A stretch of 64,000 bases of DNA from positions 1 through 64,000 of the forward strand of contig ONPF01000004.1 of the NCBI GenBank assembly GCA_900319635.1. The letters run 5' to 3'. Positions 52,504 through 61,989 of this stretch are shown in pieces; within the stretch, counting starts at the first letter, position 1, and every line of letters begins with the position of its first letter. Both the position numbers and the translations under genes were made by a program. The notes beneath the pieces are model-generated. The model had not been told where the DNA came from. It saw nothing but the letters and a program-made list of their open reading frames with translations, and made no database searches. The DNA is from an uncultured Eubacteriales bacterium (lineage in GTDB: Bacteria > Bacillota > Clostridia > Oscillospirales > Oscillospiraceae).

Positions 52504-53130
52504 TTACAGTTTATATTCCCGCAGGCCGGCCTTGTGCAGGCCCAGAGTGCCGCCCAGCAGCAGAAGCATGCCCAGGGTGTTGACGCCCTGCTCCAGCCAG
52601 TTGGCGGCGGCGCTGTTGTCGCCCCGGGAGGACAGGTATCCCATCCCCATATAGGTGACAAAGCAGAGGATGAACACGGGGATCAGCGCCTTTTTCTTCA
52701 ACTTCCCTGCCAGCACGGCGAGACAGGCGCAGACAGCGCCGTGGCCCAGCACCATCATGGCCACGAAGACCATGCTGCCGCTGAACAGGGGTGGCGCGGC
52801 CAGGGCCAGCGCGGTGTTTTTCCGACCGACGAACGTCAGGACGATCCCCAGGCCCGCCAGCAGGAAGCCCAGCGAGCTCATGGGCAGAAACAGGGTGTTG
52901 AGCACCTGGAAATCGCAGATCCCGGCGGCATACAGGGTCTTCCACAGGGCCTTGAGAAAGCCCGCCGTGAAGACGTTGATGGTGCCGGCGGCAAAGCAGG
53001 CGAAGGCGTACTTGGGCATCTTGTTGTAAAGATCCCGCTGCAGCAGCACCAGGCTGATCAGATACAGGATCACCGGCACAAAGTCCACAAGGCCCATCAG
53101 CACTGTGAATTCATAGATCTCCTGTTCCAT
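52504..53130 (-). CDS. Multispanning membrane protein of unknown function
   Basis: A 208-aa hydrophobic protein with about seven membrane helices and short charged loops. I recognise no family. ATG 53130 follows GAGGAGGGCGCG on the minus strand. It lies 10 nt after the flavin-reductase-like gene and 41 nt before the DUF1295 gene, in the same direction. Position in the operon suggests it supports a membrane reaction or transport step with its neighbours. Confidence 0.65.
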   Translation of the reverse strand: MEQEIYEFTVLMGLVDFVPVILYLISLVLLQRDLYNKMPKYAFACFAAGTINVFTAGFLKALWKTLYAAGICDFQVLNTLFLPMSSLGFLLAGLGIVLTFVGRKNTALALAAPPLFSGSMVFVAMMVLGHGAVCACLAVLAGKLKKKALIPVFILCFVTYMGMGYLSSRGDNSAAANWLEQGVNTLGMLLLLGGTLGLHKAGLREYKL

Positions 53131-53140
53131 CGCGCCCTCC

Positions 53141-54079
53141 TCAGCCCTTGCCCTTCTCCTTGGCGCGCTTGTCGTTGATGATCTGCATCTCCTTGGCGGT
53201 GATCTCGGTGACGCCGTGCTCCTTGGCCCACTTGACGCAGCCCTTGAGCACCGTGGGCAGGAAGATGCGCGGCACGTTCAGGATCATCTCCAGCGCGTCG
53301 TCGGTGAAGTGGACGTTAGGGTCGGTGCGGTCGGCGGCGTAGCGGACGGAGGAGAGAGTGGCGTTGCGGATGGGCAGCAGCTCCGGCACCAGACGCGGGG
53401 TCTTGGCGAACCAGAAGTTCTTGCTGTCCCGATAGCCGTGGCAGATCAGCACATTGGGCCAGTTGCGTCCCTTCACGCCGTCGATGATGTTCTGGTGATA
53501 CTTGGGCTTCATCAGCATCTTGTCGATGCGCAGGATGAAGTGGGCGCCGTACTGGGTGGTGATGCCGTTGAAGTTTTTATAGGGGGGCGGATAGCAGCCG
53601 TCCACCAGCTTTCTCCCGATGTCCTCGTCGGCGTTCTCCAGGTCGCTCATCCAGGTGCACTCCATGACCTGGTAGGCCTCCGCCACCACCTTGGGCCGCG
53701 GGGTGGAGGGATCCTCCGCGATGCAGAGGCCATCCTCCAGCGTAAAGCCGAAGTCCTTCATCTTCTCCGCCGGGGTGTCGCCGGGCCAGCCCTGTGCCAC
53801 GATCTTCTTGTGGAAGCCCCTGCCCTCGGGCATAAAGTTGATGGCGCAGGTCTTGCGCCCGGCCAGCAGATGCTGGGCGGTGTTGGAGGAGTTGCGGGCC
53901 TCCAGCACCATGGCATAGTAGCCCTTGCCGGCGATGTAGTAGGGGAAGCACAGGGAGTAGGAGCCGACGGACGTGCTGCCGTCCTCCGCCAGGGTGGAGA
54001 TCATAACGGTGGGCATGGGGAAATAGGAGCTGGTCTGGTAAAAATTGTCTACGATGCGAAGGTCCTTGAAGCTGCTCAT
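53141..54079 (-). CDS. Flavin-reductase-like (FMN-binding split barrel) protein
   Basis: A 312-aa soluble protein. The N-terminal half has the flavin-reductase-like pattern (PMPTVMISTLAEDGSTSVGSY, YYAMVLEARNSSNTAQHLL, KTCAINFMPEG), which would bind FMN. The C-terminal half (residues about 150-312) has no domain I recognise. ATG 54079 follows AGAGG; a longer form from 54109 lacks a site. It is the second gene of the minus-strand operon and the only soluble product, so it may supply reducing power to a membrane enzyme. Confidence 0.7.
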   Translation of the reverse strand: MSSFKDLRIVDNFYQTSSYFPMPTVMISTLAEDGSTSVGSYSLCFPYYIAGKGYYAMVLEARNSSNTAQHLLAGRKTCAINFMPEGRGFHKKIVAQGWPGDTPAEKMKDFGFTLEDGLCIAEDPSTPRPKVVAEAYQVMECTWMSDLENADEDIGRKLVDGCYPPPYKNFNGITTQYGAHFILRIDKMLMKPKYHQNIIDGVKGRNWPNVLICHGYRDSKNFWFAKTPRLVPELLPIRNATLSSVRYAADRTDPNVHFTDDALEMILNVPRIFLPTVLKGCVKWAKEHGVTEITAKEMQIINDKRAKEKGKG

Positions 54080-54119
54080 GAAATTACCTCTCTTTCCGTA
54101 TATTCGCAAGTTTTTTTGC

Positions 54120-54803
54120 TCATTCCGATTTCTTTGCCTTCCTGCGGGCGTAGAGCAGGAAGAACAGCGCCAGGAACACTTCCCCGACCATGGTGATGAG
54201 GAAGTTCAGATCCAGGTTTCCCGTGGCGGGAGCCAGGGCGGCGAAGACGAACATCAGAAAGCCCGCCAGCAGGAGCAGCGGCGTTTTCTGCTTGATCCAG
54301 ACGACGATCCCCGCCAGGATCACGGGGAGGATGGTGCCGAAGGCCAGCAGCATGCTCACGCCGGTGGCCCAGCCGGGGGTGGCTTCCTTGTCGGAGGCCA
54401 GGCGCAGGATGCCCGCCGTCCGCTCCGGGACCATGACGGTGGCAAAGCCCTCCGCGATCCCCAGGGCGATCACCACGCCGGTCAGCGCCCAGACGGCCAG
54501 CTTCCAGGGCTTTTTGAAGTCCAGCGCATAGGCGCAGATGGGAAACAGCAGGGGGATCAGCGCCCCGTGGAACACATAGCGGAAGCGGCTGAGGAAGCGG
54601 AGCGCGGCGCCCTCTCCCAGCGCGGAGCCCAGCGCCTGGATCAGCGCGTCGTAGCAAAGGCCGAAGCTCAGCAGGGCCAGCAGCAAATACAGCGGCTGAC
54701 GGGACTTGCGATAGCCCAGCAGCGCCAGCACCAGGATCAGCGCGTGGAAGACTGTGATGGCCCAGACCCAGATCGGTCCGGTGTTCAGAAGAAATTGTCT
54801 CAT
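54120..54803 (-). CDS. Seven-helix membrane protein of unknown function
   Basis: A 227-aa membrane protein with about seven helices, no recognised domain. The N terminus is outside-leaning (LLNTGPIWVWAITVFHAL) and the C terminus is basic. It is the promoter-proximal gene of the operon 54803-51611, 41 nt upstream of the flavin-reductase-like gene. Confidence 0.62.
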   Translation of the reverse strand: MRQFLLNTGPIWVWAITVFHALILVLALLGYRKSRQPLYLLLALLSFGLCYDALIQALGSALGEGAALRFLSRFRYVFHGALIPLLFPICAYALDFKKPWKLAVWALTGVVIALGIAEGFATVMVPERTAGILRLASDKEATPGWATGVSMLLAFGTILPVILAGIVVWIKQKTPLLLLAGFLMFVFAALAPATGNLDLNFLITMVGEVFLALFFLLYARRKAKKSE

Positions 54804-54855
54804 GTCGATCCCTTCCTCTCTACCTCCTGCGGTTTTGTGTAATTCTTACAATGGA

Positions 54856-54885
54856 AGTATACGCCTAATTCGGAAAGCTTGTCAA
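54856..54885 (-). promoter_or_regulatory. Promoter of the minus-strand membrane operon
   Basis: On the minus strand, TTGACA (54880-54885), 18-bp spacer, TATACT (54856-54861). Confidence 0.85.
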
Positions 54886-54897
54886 CAATGGATAATA

Positions 54898-54926
54898 AAA
54901 ACGCAGAGGTGTTCCCTCTGCGTTTT
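54898..54926 (-). terminator. Terminator of the metallophosphoesterase operon
   Basis: A perfect 12-bp stem (54898-54909 with 54915-54926) with a T-rich run on the minus strand. It lies between this operon and the promoter at 54856. Confidence 0.85.
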
Positions 54927-54938
54927 ACTGTGTCGGGT

Positions 54939-56033
54939 TCAGCCGGCGTTTGCAATGTCGATGACCACAAACTCCGAGAAGCAGCCGGTTTTGAAGGGGA
55001 TCGCCCAGCCGGAAATGCCGGAGCTTACGATGAAGCAGGTGTTGCCCCGCCGCTCCATCCCATAGCGCTGGTCATTGTAATGCATCAGCCGATCCACGAT
55101 CCAGGCGGGGAAGATGTGTCCCCCGTGGGTGTGGCCGGAGAGCACCAGATCCACCTCCGCCGCGGCCTGGGCGTCATAGTCGTTGGGCTGGTGGTCGAGA
55201 ACGATCAGATAGCGGGAGCGATCCAGATCCTCCGTCAGCTCCGCCATGTCCGCCCGGCCGCGCATGGAGCGATCCCGCCGACCGATGAGGGTATAGCTCT
55301 CCCCCAGGGGCAGGCTCTCGTCCGCCAGGATGGTGACGCCGTTTTCCTCCAGCGCGTCCCGCAGCTCCTGACCGGTGAAGTCCCGGTACCGATAATAGCC
55401 CTCGTCGTGATTGCCGTAGACATAGAAGACGCCGTAAGTGGTCTCCAGCCCGCCCAGAGCACGGCATGCCTCCACCATGTCCGCTTTCAGCGTGTCATCA
55501 TCCACAAAGTCCCCCACCACGACCACGATATCCGGGTCTGTGGCCTGTACCCGCTCCATTTCGCGGGCAAAGCCCTCCCCGTCCAGGGTGATGCCCAGGT
55601 GGGCGTCGGAAATGAGGACGATGCGCAGCTCCTCCGAGACGGGCTTGGCGCTCTCCACGGTATAGTGGGTCTCCGTCACATGATGGGCATTATACCAGCC
55701 GATACTCAGATAAACCGCGGCCAGCAGGATGGCAAGCGTTCCCCGCAGCCAATAGGGGATCTCCTTTTTGCTGAGCTTTTTGAACAGCCAGGCCAGCAGG
55801 GCGCAGAGCAGGAAGGCTGCCGCCACATGGAGGATCACCACCATCAGGGCGAAGACATTGATGAGCCCGAAGAGCCCCAGGGCCAGCACCGGCAGGGCGG
55901 CAAGCAGCCAGGACAGCAGCTTCCGCTTCTCTCCCAGGCGCTGAAAGGCCGGGAAGCGGTGGACGCAGCGGATCAGATACCAGCAGCACAGGAGCGCGAT
56001 GAGCATCAGCGCCCCCATGATCGCAAACCACAT
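54939..56033 (-). CDS. Membrane metallophosphoesterase (YkuE-like)
   Basis: A 364-aa protein with four N-terminal helices (about 1-125) and a C-terminal calcineurin-like phosphoesterase domain on the outer face or the membrane surface. Metal-site motifs occur in order: LISDAHLG, VVVVGDFVDDD, YVYGNHDEGYY and LVLSGHTHGGHI. The family acts on lipids or nucleotides; the substrate is unknown. It begins at ATG 56033, 16 nt after the LUD gene stop. Confidence 0.9.
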   Translation of the reverse strand: MWFAIMGALMLIALLCCWYLIRCVHRFPAFQRLGEKRKLLSWLLAALPVLALGLFGLINVFALMVVILHVAAAFLLCALLAWLFKKLSKKEIPYWLRGTLAILLAAVYLSIGWYNAHHVTETHYTVESAKPVSEELRIVLISDAHLGITLDGEGFAREMERVQATDPDIVVVVGDFVDDDTLKADMVEACRALGGLETTYGVFYVYGNHDEGYYRYRDFTGQELRDALEENGVTILADESLPLGESYTLIGRRDRSMRGRADMAELTEDLDRSRYLIVLDHQPNDYDAQAAAEVDLVLSGHTHGGHIFPAWIVDRLMHYNDQRYGMERRGNTCFIVSSGISGWAIPFKTGCFSEFVVIDIANAG

Positions 56034-56049
56034 GGAACCGTCTCCCCGC

Positions 56050-56679
56050 TCAGAAGCCCAGGCTGTCGTTCACCAGGATCACGTGGATGCGGCCCGTGTG
56101 GCGGGAGAAGCGGGTGATCAGGAACTGGCAGCAGATGGTGTCGGGGGACTTGCAGTTCATACAGGAGCCGGTCTTGGCGCAGGGGGTGGAGAGTCCGAAG
56201 CGCTGGGCGTTGGTGGGCGCGGCCACATTGCGCGCCCGCTTCATGGCGCCGTCCACATCGTCGCAGACCTTGTTCATTCCCACGATCAGGATGACCTTTT
56301 TCGGCCCCTGGGCGATGGCGGAGACCCGGTTTGCGTTGCCGTCGATGTTCACCAGCACGCCGTCCTCGGTGATGGCGTTGGCGCTGGCCAGGAACACGTC
56401 CGCGTCATAGGCCAGCAGCATGGCCGCCCGCTTGTCCTCGTAGGCGTCCCGGTCGATGAACTTGTAGTTGCCCTGCTTCAGCGCGTCCACCAGACCGATC
56501 TCGTGAACGCTGACGCCGCCGCCCATGGTGGCGGTGCTGCCCTCCGGGATCAGCTCCAGCGCCAGCCGGAGCGCCTCCTCCCGGCTCTCGGCGTAGTAGC
56601 CGGACATGTTGCGGGACTGGAGCCCTTTGATGACCTTCTGCGCCAGCAGCGCGTTGCGTTTTACCATATTTGCGTTCAT
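56050..56679 (-). CDS. LUD domain protein (LutC/YkgG type)
   Basis: A 209-aa LUD (DUF162) domain protein, related to the LutC subunit of lactate utilisation. TATMGGGVSVHEIGLVDAL and FLASANAITEDGVLVNIDG are typical. A Cys-rich C-terminal tail (CAKTGSCMNCKSPDTICC) could hold an Fe-S cluster. ATG 56679 follows AAGGAGG on the minus strand. lutA and lutB are not nearby, so it is a stand-alone form. Confidence 0.88.
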   Translation of the reverse strand: MNANMVKRNALLAQKVIKGLQSRNMSGYYAESREEALRLALELIPEGSTATMGGGVSVHEIGLVDALKQGNYKFIDRDAYEDKRAAMLLAYDADVFLASANAITEDGVLVNIDGNANRVSAIAQGPKKVILIVGMNKVCDDVDGAMKRARNVAAPTNAQRFGLSTPCAKTGSCMNCKSPDTICCQFLITRFSRHTGRIHVILVNDSLGF

Positions 56680-56710
56680 AAGAAATCCTCCTTTTTGATG
56701 CTTCTTCTGG

Positions 56711-56739
56711 ATTATAGCAAAAAAAACGCCGTCAGGCAA
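56711..56739 (-). promoter_or_regulatory. Promoter of the LUD-metallophosphoesterase operon
   Basis: On the minus strand, TTGCCT (56734-56739), 17-bp spacer, TATAAT (56711-56716). The rest of the 334-bp gap up to 57013 holds no gene; I found no convincing promoter for the phosphatase gene in it. Confidence 0.78.
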
Positions 56740-57013
56740 CGCATACTTTATATTACATTACATTCTGAAGCTGCGCAGAAAGGGGGATGATCCCGGCACC
56801 AAAAAAGTTTACGGATTATTAACACGATTCTTGCAGTAGGCATTTTTTTGTGTTACCATAAAATATGGTAAATTTGGGGGAATAGCACGATACGGCAGAC
56901 GGCTGCTGCTTTCGGCAGCTTTGAGCGGCAGCGGCACCCCTCGCCTGATCCGAGAATAAAAGCGACTCACACCCGCGAAAGAACCGGAAACGGAATCTAC
57001 AGGAGGACGGAAT

Positions 57014-59326
57014 ATGGCTTACAAACTGGATGCTGCATGCCTGTGCAACACCGGCAGGGTGCGCAAGAATAACGAAGACAATTTCTACTTCGACGGGAAG
57101 CGCATGGAGGCGGAGAATAACGGCCTTCCGAATCCCCTGGTCATGACGAAGAACCTCAACCAGGGCGTTTGCGTCGCCGTGTTTGACGGCATGGGCGGCG
57201 AAAACTTCGGTGAATTTGCATCCTTTGCCGCGGCGGACTGTATGCAGGCCATGATGCTTAAGCTGCAGAGCAGCCTTTCCCCCGACAGGAATGCGCTGAA
57301 CAAGATGTGCCTTGCCGTCAACGACGCCGTTGTGGCCAGACAGAGGGAGCTCTGCACCGAGCGCATGGGCTCCACACTGGTGGGCTTCTATTTCAGCCAC
57401 AGCAGCGTCTATGCCTACAACCTGGGCGACAGCCGGGCTTATCGGCTGCGCGGAGGTCAGATTGTGCAGCTCTCGGAGGATCATGTGGAGCGGCGCGAGG
57501 GGAAGAGCACCCGGAAGGCTCCGCTGACCCAGCATCTGGGTATCGACCCGGAGGAATATCTGATCGAGCCGTACATCGTGAAGGATCAGCTGCAGGCGGG
57601 AGATCAGTTCCTGCTCTGCAGCGACGGGCTGACCGATATGCTGGACGACGGGGAGATCGCCGCCATCATGACCCAGGCTCCCAGTGCGGAGATCGGGGCG
57701 AAAATGCTGGTGAACACCGCGCTGGAGCACGGCGGCAGGGATAATGTGACCGTCATCCTGTGCCGGATCCAGGAGACCGGGGAGGAAGATGCCCCCGCCG
57801 CGATGGGCGCCATGCCCCTTGCAAGGCAAGCTGCCGCGCCTGCGGCTGCGCAGAATGGACTGCAGAAGCGCAAGCGCCTTGTGATCGGCGCCCTGATCGG
57901 CATGGCCGCCCTTGTGCTGCTGCTGTTGGTCTGCTTCTTCACGATCCACAGCTGGCGGCCCGCCTCCTGCGAGGAGCCGGAGACCTGCAGCATCTGCGGC
58001 AAGACCCGCGGGGAAGCGCTGGGGCACAACTGGCAGGCCGCCAGCTGCGAGACACCGGAGACCTGCAGCGTCTGCGGCCAGACCCGGGGCAGCGCGCCTG
58101 GGCACAACTGGGTGGAAGCGACCTGCACGGAGCCCAAGACCTGCCTGGTCTGCGGCGCGACCGAGGGTGTTGCGCTCGGCCACGACTGGGAGCCCGCCAC
58201 CTTTACCCGTGCCGGGGTTTGCAGGAGATGCGGAGAGAGGCAGGAGCCCATCGCCTATGAGGGCGTCCCGTACACGGAGCTGCGCGTGAAGGAGGGAGCT
58301 GAGGCCGCCGCCGCAAATCCCGACATCGACTACAGCCTGAAGAGCGAAACCGAAACGGAGCTGGAGCTGCCGAAGAACGGCGAGTTCTTCGATCTCCCGA
58401 TGCTGATGGATTCCACCGGCTTTGACATCCTGCCGATCCCGGAGGAGGGGCACGGAAAGCTTGGCCGGGTGGAGCACGACGAGACGGTCCTGGTCGTGGC
58501 GAGACGCCTGATCCCCACCGGGCCGGACGGAACGGACGAGGCGGAGCTCTATTACTTCTTTGTCACCTACAACGGCCGCGCGGGCTGGTATAAGAACGAG
58601 GCCTTCAAGGTCACCGGAGATGCCATCGGCTGCCAGGACGGCCATCACTGGGAGGACGCGACCTGCGTCGCTCCCCAGGTCTGCAGCGCCTGCGGCGCAA
58701 CAAAGGGCGAGCTCGGGGAACATGTCTGGCAACCCGCCACCTGCACGGAGCCGAAGACCTGTTCGGCCTGCGGAAAGACGGAGGGAGATGCCCTTGGCCA
58801 CAAATGGATAGACGCGACCTGTGAGGATCCGGAAAAATGCGAAAGATGCGGAACAGGAAGACTCGGAGGGAAACCGGCGACCGGCCATAAATGGAAAGAC
58901 GCGACCTGCACGGAGCCGGAAATCTGCGAGAATTGCGGCAAAGAAAAGCCCGGCGGCAAAGCCCTCGGACATGAATTGGTAGCCGGAACTCCTGTCCCTC
59001 CGACCTGCACAGAGGATGGCTACACGCCATATGCTTGCAGCAGATGCGAGTACGTTGAGAAACGCGAAATGAAAGCTAAACTTGGACATGATTATGAAAA
59101 AGGAGAGACTGTCCCGCCGACCTGTACGGAGCAGGGTTACACGCCGTACACTTGTTCCAGATGCGGTGAGGTTGATAAACGCGACATCGTTGAACGCCTG
59201 AAACACGACTGGCAGCAAAAAGTTGATGGTATCATGAGCTGGCACTGGGAATGCTCAAGGTGTGGGGCAAAGGATTACGGCTTCGATAAGCCGCCCGCAA
59301 GCATTGTGATCATCGCGGAAAAGTAA
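57014..59326 (+). CDS. Transmembrane PP2C-type protein phosphatase with Cys-repeat ectodomain
   Basis: A 770-aa protein. Residues 1-245 are a PP2C Ser/Thr phosphatase with the metal motifs RKNNEDNFYF, FDGMGGENFGE, LGDSRAYRLRGG, LLCSDGLTDML and GGRDNVTVI. One membrane helix (about 297-315) separates it from a long outer part. That part has about ten repeats of the type (A/P)TC-TEP-x-x-C-x-x-CG-x-x-x-G-x-x-LGH-x-W, in two blocks (about 317-415 and 535-770), around an unassigned middle domain (about 420-530). It precedes three Ser/Thr kinase genes, so it is likely their opposing phosphatase, with a wall-facing sensor. ATG 57014 follows AGGAGG. Confidence 0.88.
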   Translation: MAYKLDAACLCNTGRVRKNNEDNFYFDGKRMEAENNGLPNPLVMTKNLNQGVCVAVFDGMGGENFGEFASFAAADCMQAMMLKLQSSLSPDRNALNKMCLAVNDAVVARQRELCTERMGSTLVGFYFSHSSVYAYNLGDSRAYRLRGGQIVQLSEDHVERREGKSTRKAPLTQHLGIDPEEYLIEPYIVKDQLQAGDQFLLCSDGLTDMLDDGEIAAIMTQAPSAEIGAKMLVNTALEHGGRDNVTVILCRIQETGEEDAPAAMGAMPLARQAAAPAAAQNGLQKRKRLVIGALIGMAALVLLLLVCFFTIHSWRPASCEEPETCSICGKTRGEALGHNWQAASCETPETCSVCGQTRGSAPGHNWVEATCTEPKTCLVCGATEGVALGHDWEPATFTRAGVCRRCGERQEPIAYEGVPYTELRVKEGAEAAAANPDIDYSLKSETETELELPKNGEFFDLPMLMDSTGFDILPIPEEGHGKLGRVEHDETVLVVARRLIPTGPDGTDEAELYYFFVTYNGRAGWYKNEAFKVTGDAIGCQDGHHWEDATCVAPQVCSACGATKGELGEHVWQPATCTEPKTCSACGKTEGDALGHKWIDATCEDPEKCERCGTGRLGGKPATGHKWKDATCTEPEICENCGKEKPGGKALGHELVAGTPVPPTCTEDGYTPYACSRCEYVEKREMKAKLGHDYEKGETVPPTCTEQGYTPYTCSRCGEVDKRDIVERLKHDWQQKVDGIMSWHWECSRCGAKDYGFDKPPASIVIIAEK

Positions 59327-59418
59327 CAGAGAAGCCATGCTGACGCCTGCGGGAAGCGGCGCTGCATGAGACGAGTTTGTGACAGAATCCATAAGAAACG
59401 CACTCGGAGGAGACGAGC

Positions 59419-59523
59419 ATGGCAGCGGAGAGTCATTTCCCCGTCTATCCCGGCGGGGAGACTGCAGAAGACTCACCGGCTCGCTCTTTATCGACGAACA
59501 TACACTTGACGCATCTATCATAA
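59419..59523 (+). pseudogene. Kinase gene remnant (34 codons)
   Basis: A ribosome site GGAGG (59406-59410) precedes ATG 59419. The first codons read MAAESHFPVYPGGET, close to the kinase N terminus MNTESNFPVYPGWETV of the next gene, then the frame turns into unrelated sequence and stops at 59523. I read it as the 5' stub of another kinase copy left by recombination. Confidence 0.6.
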
Positions 59524-59545
59524 GAAAGATTTGGAGGAAACAGGA

Positions 59546-61869
59546 ATGAATACGGAGAGCAATTTCCCCGTATATCCCGGCTGGGAAACCGTGCGCCTGA
59601 TCGGCCACGGGAGCTTTGGAGCTGTATACGAAATCCAGCGAACGCTGTTCGGCAAGGTGGAGAAGGCTGCGCTGAAGCAGATCTCCATCCCCCAGGATCA
59701 GGGCGATGTGGAGGAGCTCTACAGCACCGGCTACGATGACGCCAGCATCACCGCCCACTATGAGAGCTACCTGGCGGACATCGTGCGGGAATACCAGCTT
59801 ATGGCGGAGATGAAGGGCCACACCAACGTGGTCAACTGCGCCAGAAGGACACCGGCATCGGCTGGGACATCTACATCAAGATGGAGCTGCTGACCCCAAT
59901 GATGAAGAGCCTGGATCGGATGGCGGATGAAAAGCAGGTCATCAAGCTGGGCAGGGATATGGCCAGCGCCCTGGTGCTCTGCCGGAACCGCAGCATCATC
60001 CACCGGGACATCAAGCCCCAGAACATCTTCGTCTCCAAGGACGGGGACTTCAAGCTGGGGGATTTCGGCATCGCCAAGACGGTGGAGAAGACCAGCGGCG
60101 GCACCAAGATCGGCACCTACAACTACATGGCGCCGGAGGTCTACAACAACCAGCCCTACGGCCATGAGGCGGACATCTACTCTCTGGGCATGGTGATGTA
60201 CTGGCTGCTCAATAACCGGCGGCTGCCCTTCTATCCCGCGCCCCCCGCCATTCCTCTTTCCTCTGACATGGATCGCGCGCGGATCCGCCGCTTCCAGGGT
60301 GAGGAGATCCCGGCACCCGCAAAGGGCGGCGAGGAGCTCAAGCGGATCGTGCTGAAATGCTGCGCCTTCGATCCCAAGGATCGCTATCACAGCGCGGAGG
60401 AGCTGCTGAGGGATCTCCAGGCCTTGGAATTCATGGCGGCGCAGCCCAAAACCGAGCCCGCAGAGCAGACGGCCGGGGGCGGGGCGGCGGAGCAGCAGAC
60501 CCAGGTGGACGCCGGCGATGAGACGATAGACAAAAACAGAGCCTTCCTTGCGGGCGGAGCCGCCGCTTCTGCGGCGGGAGCCGGTGTGCTGCTGGGGAGC
60601 CTGAGCAAAAAAGTCCAGGCTTCGGGCGGCGGGGAGGCCTCCTGGAGCACCGGCCTTGCCGCCCCAGAAGATGACGGCGGCACCATCGGCATCGGATACG
60701 GGGCGCCGGAGCATGAGGGGAACGCGCAGGCGGAGGGCTTCTCTACCGGCGTGACCCCGGTAGACGGCCCGGAGGAGGAGTCCACGGTCGGCGTTTACGG
60801 GAAGGCGTGCCCCGAAACAGGAAAAAAGAAAGCGAAAAAGGAGAAGCCGGAGAAAAAGGCGAAGAAGGAAAAACCCGAGAAGAAGGCAAAGCGGGAGACC
60901 GCTTTTGAGGAAGGCAAGGCGAAGCCTGAGAAGAAGAAAAAGACCGGCCTGATCGCCGCCGTCCTTGCGGCGCTTCTCTGCGCTGCGGGCGCTGTGGTGT
61001 ACTTCCTCTATCCCAAGTACGGCGCTTGGTCCGAATGGAGCACCGTGAAGCCGGACGCGATCGAGGGCCGGAGAATCGAGACGAGCACCCAGTACCGCTA
61101 CCGGGAGCAGACCCTGCACGCCACCACGAACCGGAGAGAGGTGGTCGGCCCGGTGGATCATGAGACGGTGGAGCTTGCCGCCTGGGGAAAATGGAGCGAT
61201 TGGCAGGAGACTCCCATCGACGCCGGCGAAAACCGGGAGGTCGAGACGGGACTGCAGTACCGCGTGAGGAACAAGCTGCGGACGACCTCGGAGGAAGCGG
61301 AGCTGGAGGGCTGGACTCTTGACGGCACCCGCACCGTGGAAACGAAGAGAAACTGGACGCTCTGGAGCACGGAGCAGCCCGGCTATAAGGAAGGCCGCGC
61401 GACCTCTTCGAAAACCCAGTACCGCGCCTACTGGAAGGTCTATCGGAACAATTCCGTGTATAGAAGCCGGCAGTACCCCACATCGAGCTCCGACTGGCGC
61501 TTCTCCCAGGATTACGGCACCAGCGGCTCGCTCTACAAGAGCAGCAAAAGCGGCTCCTATACTTACCGGTACTATACTTATTACGATACCCGCACGGTCT
61601 ACAGCTATCAGGATATCGAGAAAAAGACCGTTAACGTCTTCTACCGCTGGGACGACTGGGGGAACTGGCGCAATACCGCCGTGGAGGAGACGGAGAACAA
61701 GCAGGTGGAGACCCGTACCGTCTATCGCAGCAGAGATAAGGTGGAAGCGACGGTGTATTACTACTACGATTGGAGCGATTGGAGCGATTGGCTGCTGGGT
61801 GAGCGCAGCCCCAGCGACAGCGTGGAGCTGGAAACCCGCACGGTTTACCGCTATGCCGATCGGGACTAA
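59546..61869 (+). pseudogene. Transmembrane Ser/Thr kinase, frameshifted (kinase 1)
   Basis: The N-lobe starts normally (ATG 59546 after [23 protein letters not shown]), but the frame breaks at 59840-59841. Compared with kinase 2, the six residues between NVVNC and QKDTGIGWDIY are missing and only 2 nt remain, a net loss of 16 nt. The second frame then runs to 61869 with [29 protein letters not shown], a Lys/Glu-rich juxtamembrane part, a membrane helix (about 60948-61010) and an ectodomain of about five W-rich repeats (WSEWS, WSDW, WGNW; each followed by ETRTxYRxR-like text). The first frame alone would give 115 residues. It may be an assembly error or a true null. Confidence 0.8.
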
Positions 61870-61989
61870 AACGGAAACACAGAACACCATCAGCGGTTCA
61901 CTGCGGCCTGACACAGAGAACCGCTCGATGTGTTTCCGGCGTTCATGAATTTGCTTGTAAGAAACACGGAATCTTGGGAGGAAAGGGCT

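Noticed and set aside
56762..57013. A promoter for the PP2C gene from the TAAAAT word at 56859
   Set aside because: No -35 word lies at a workable distance, so I did not list it.
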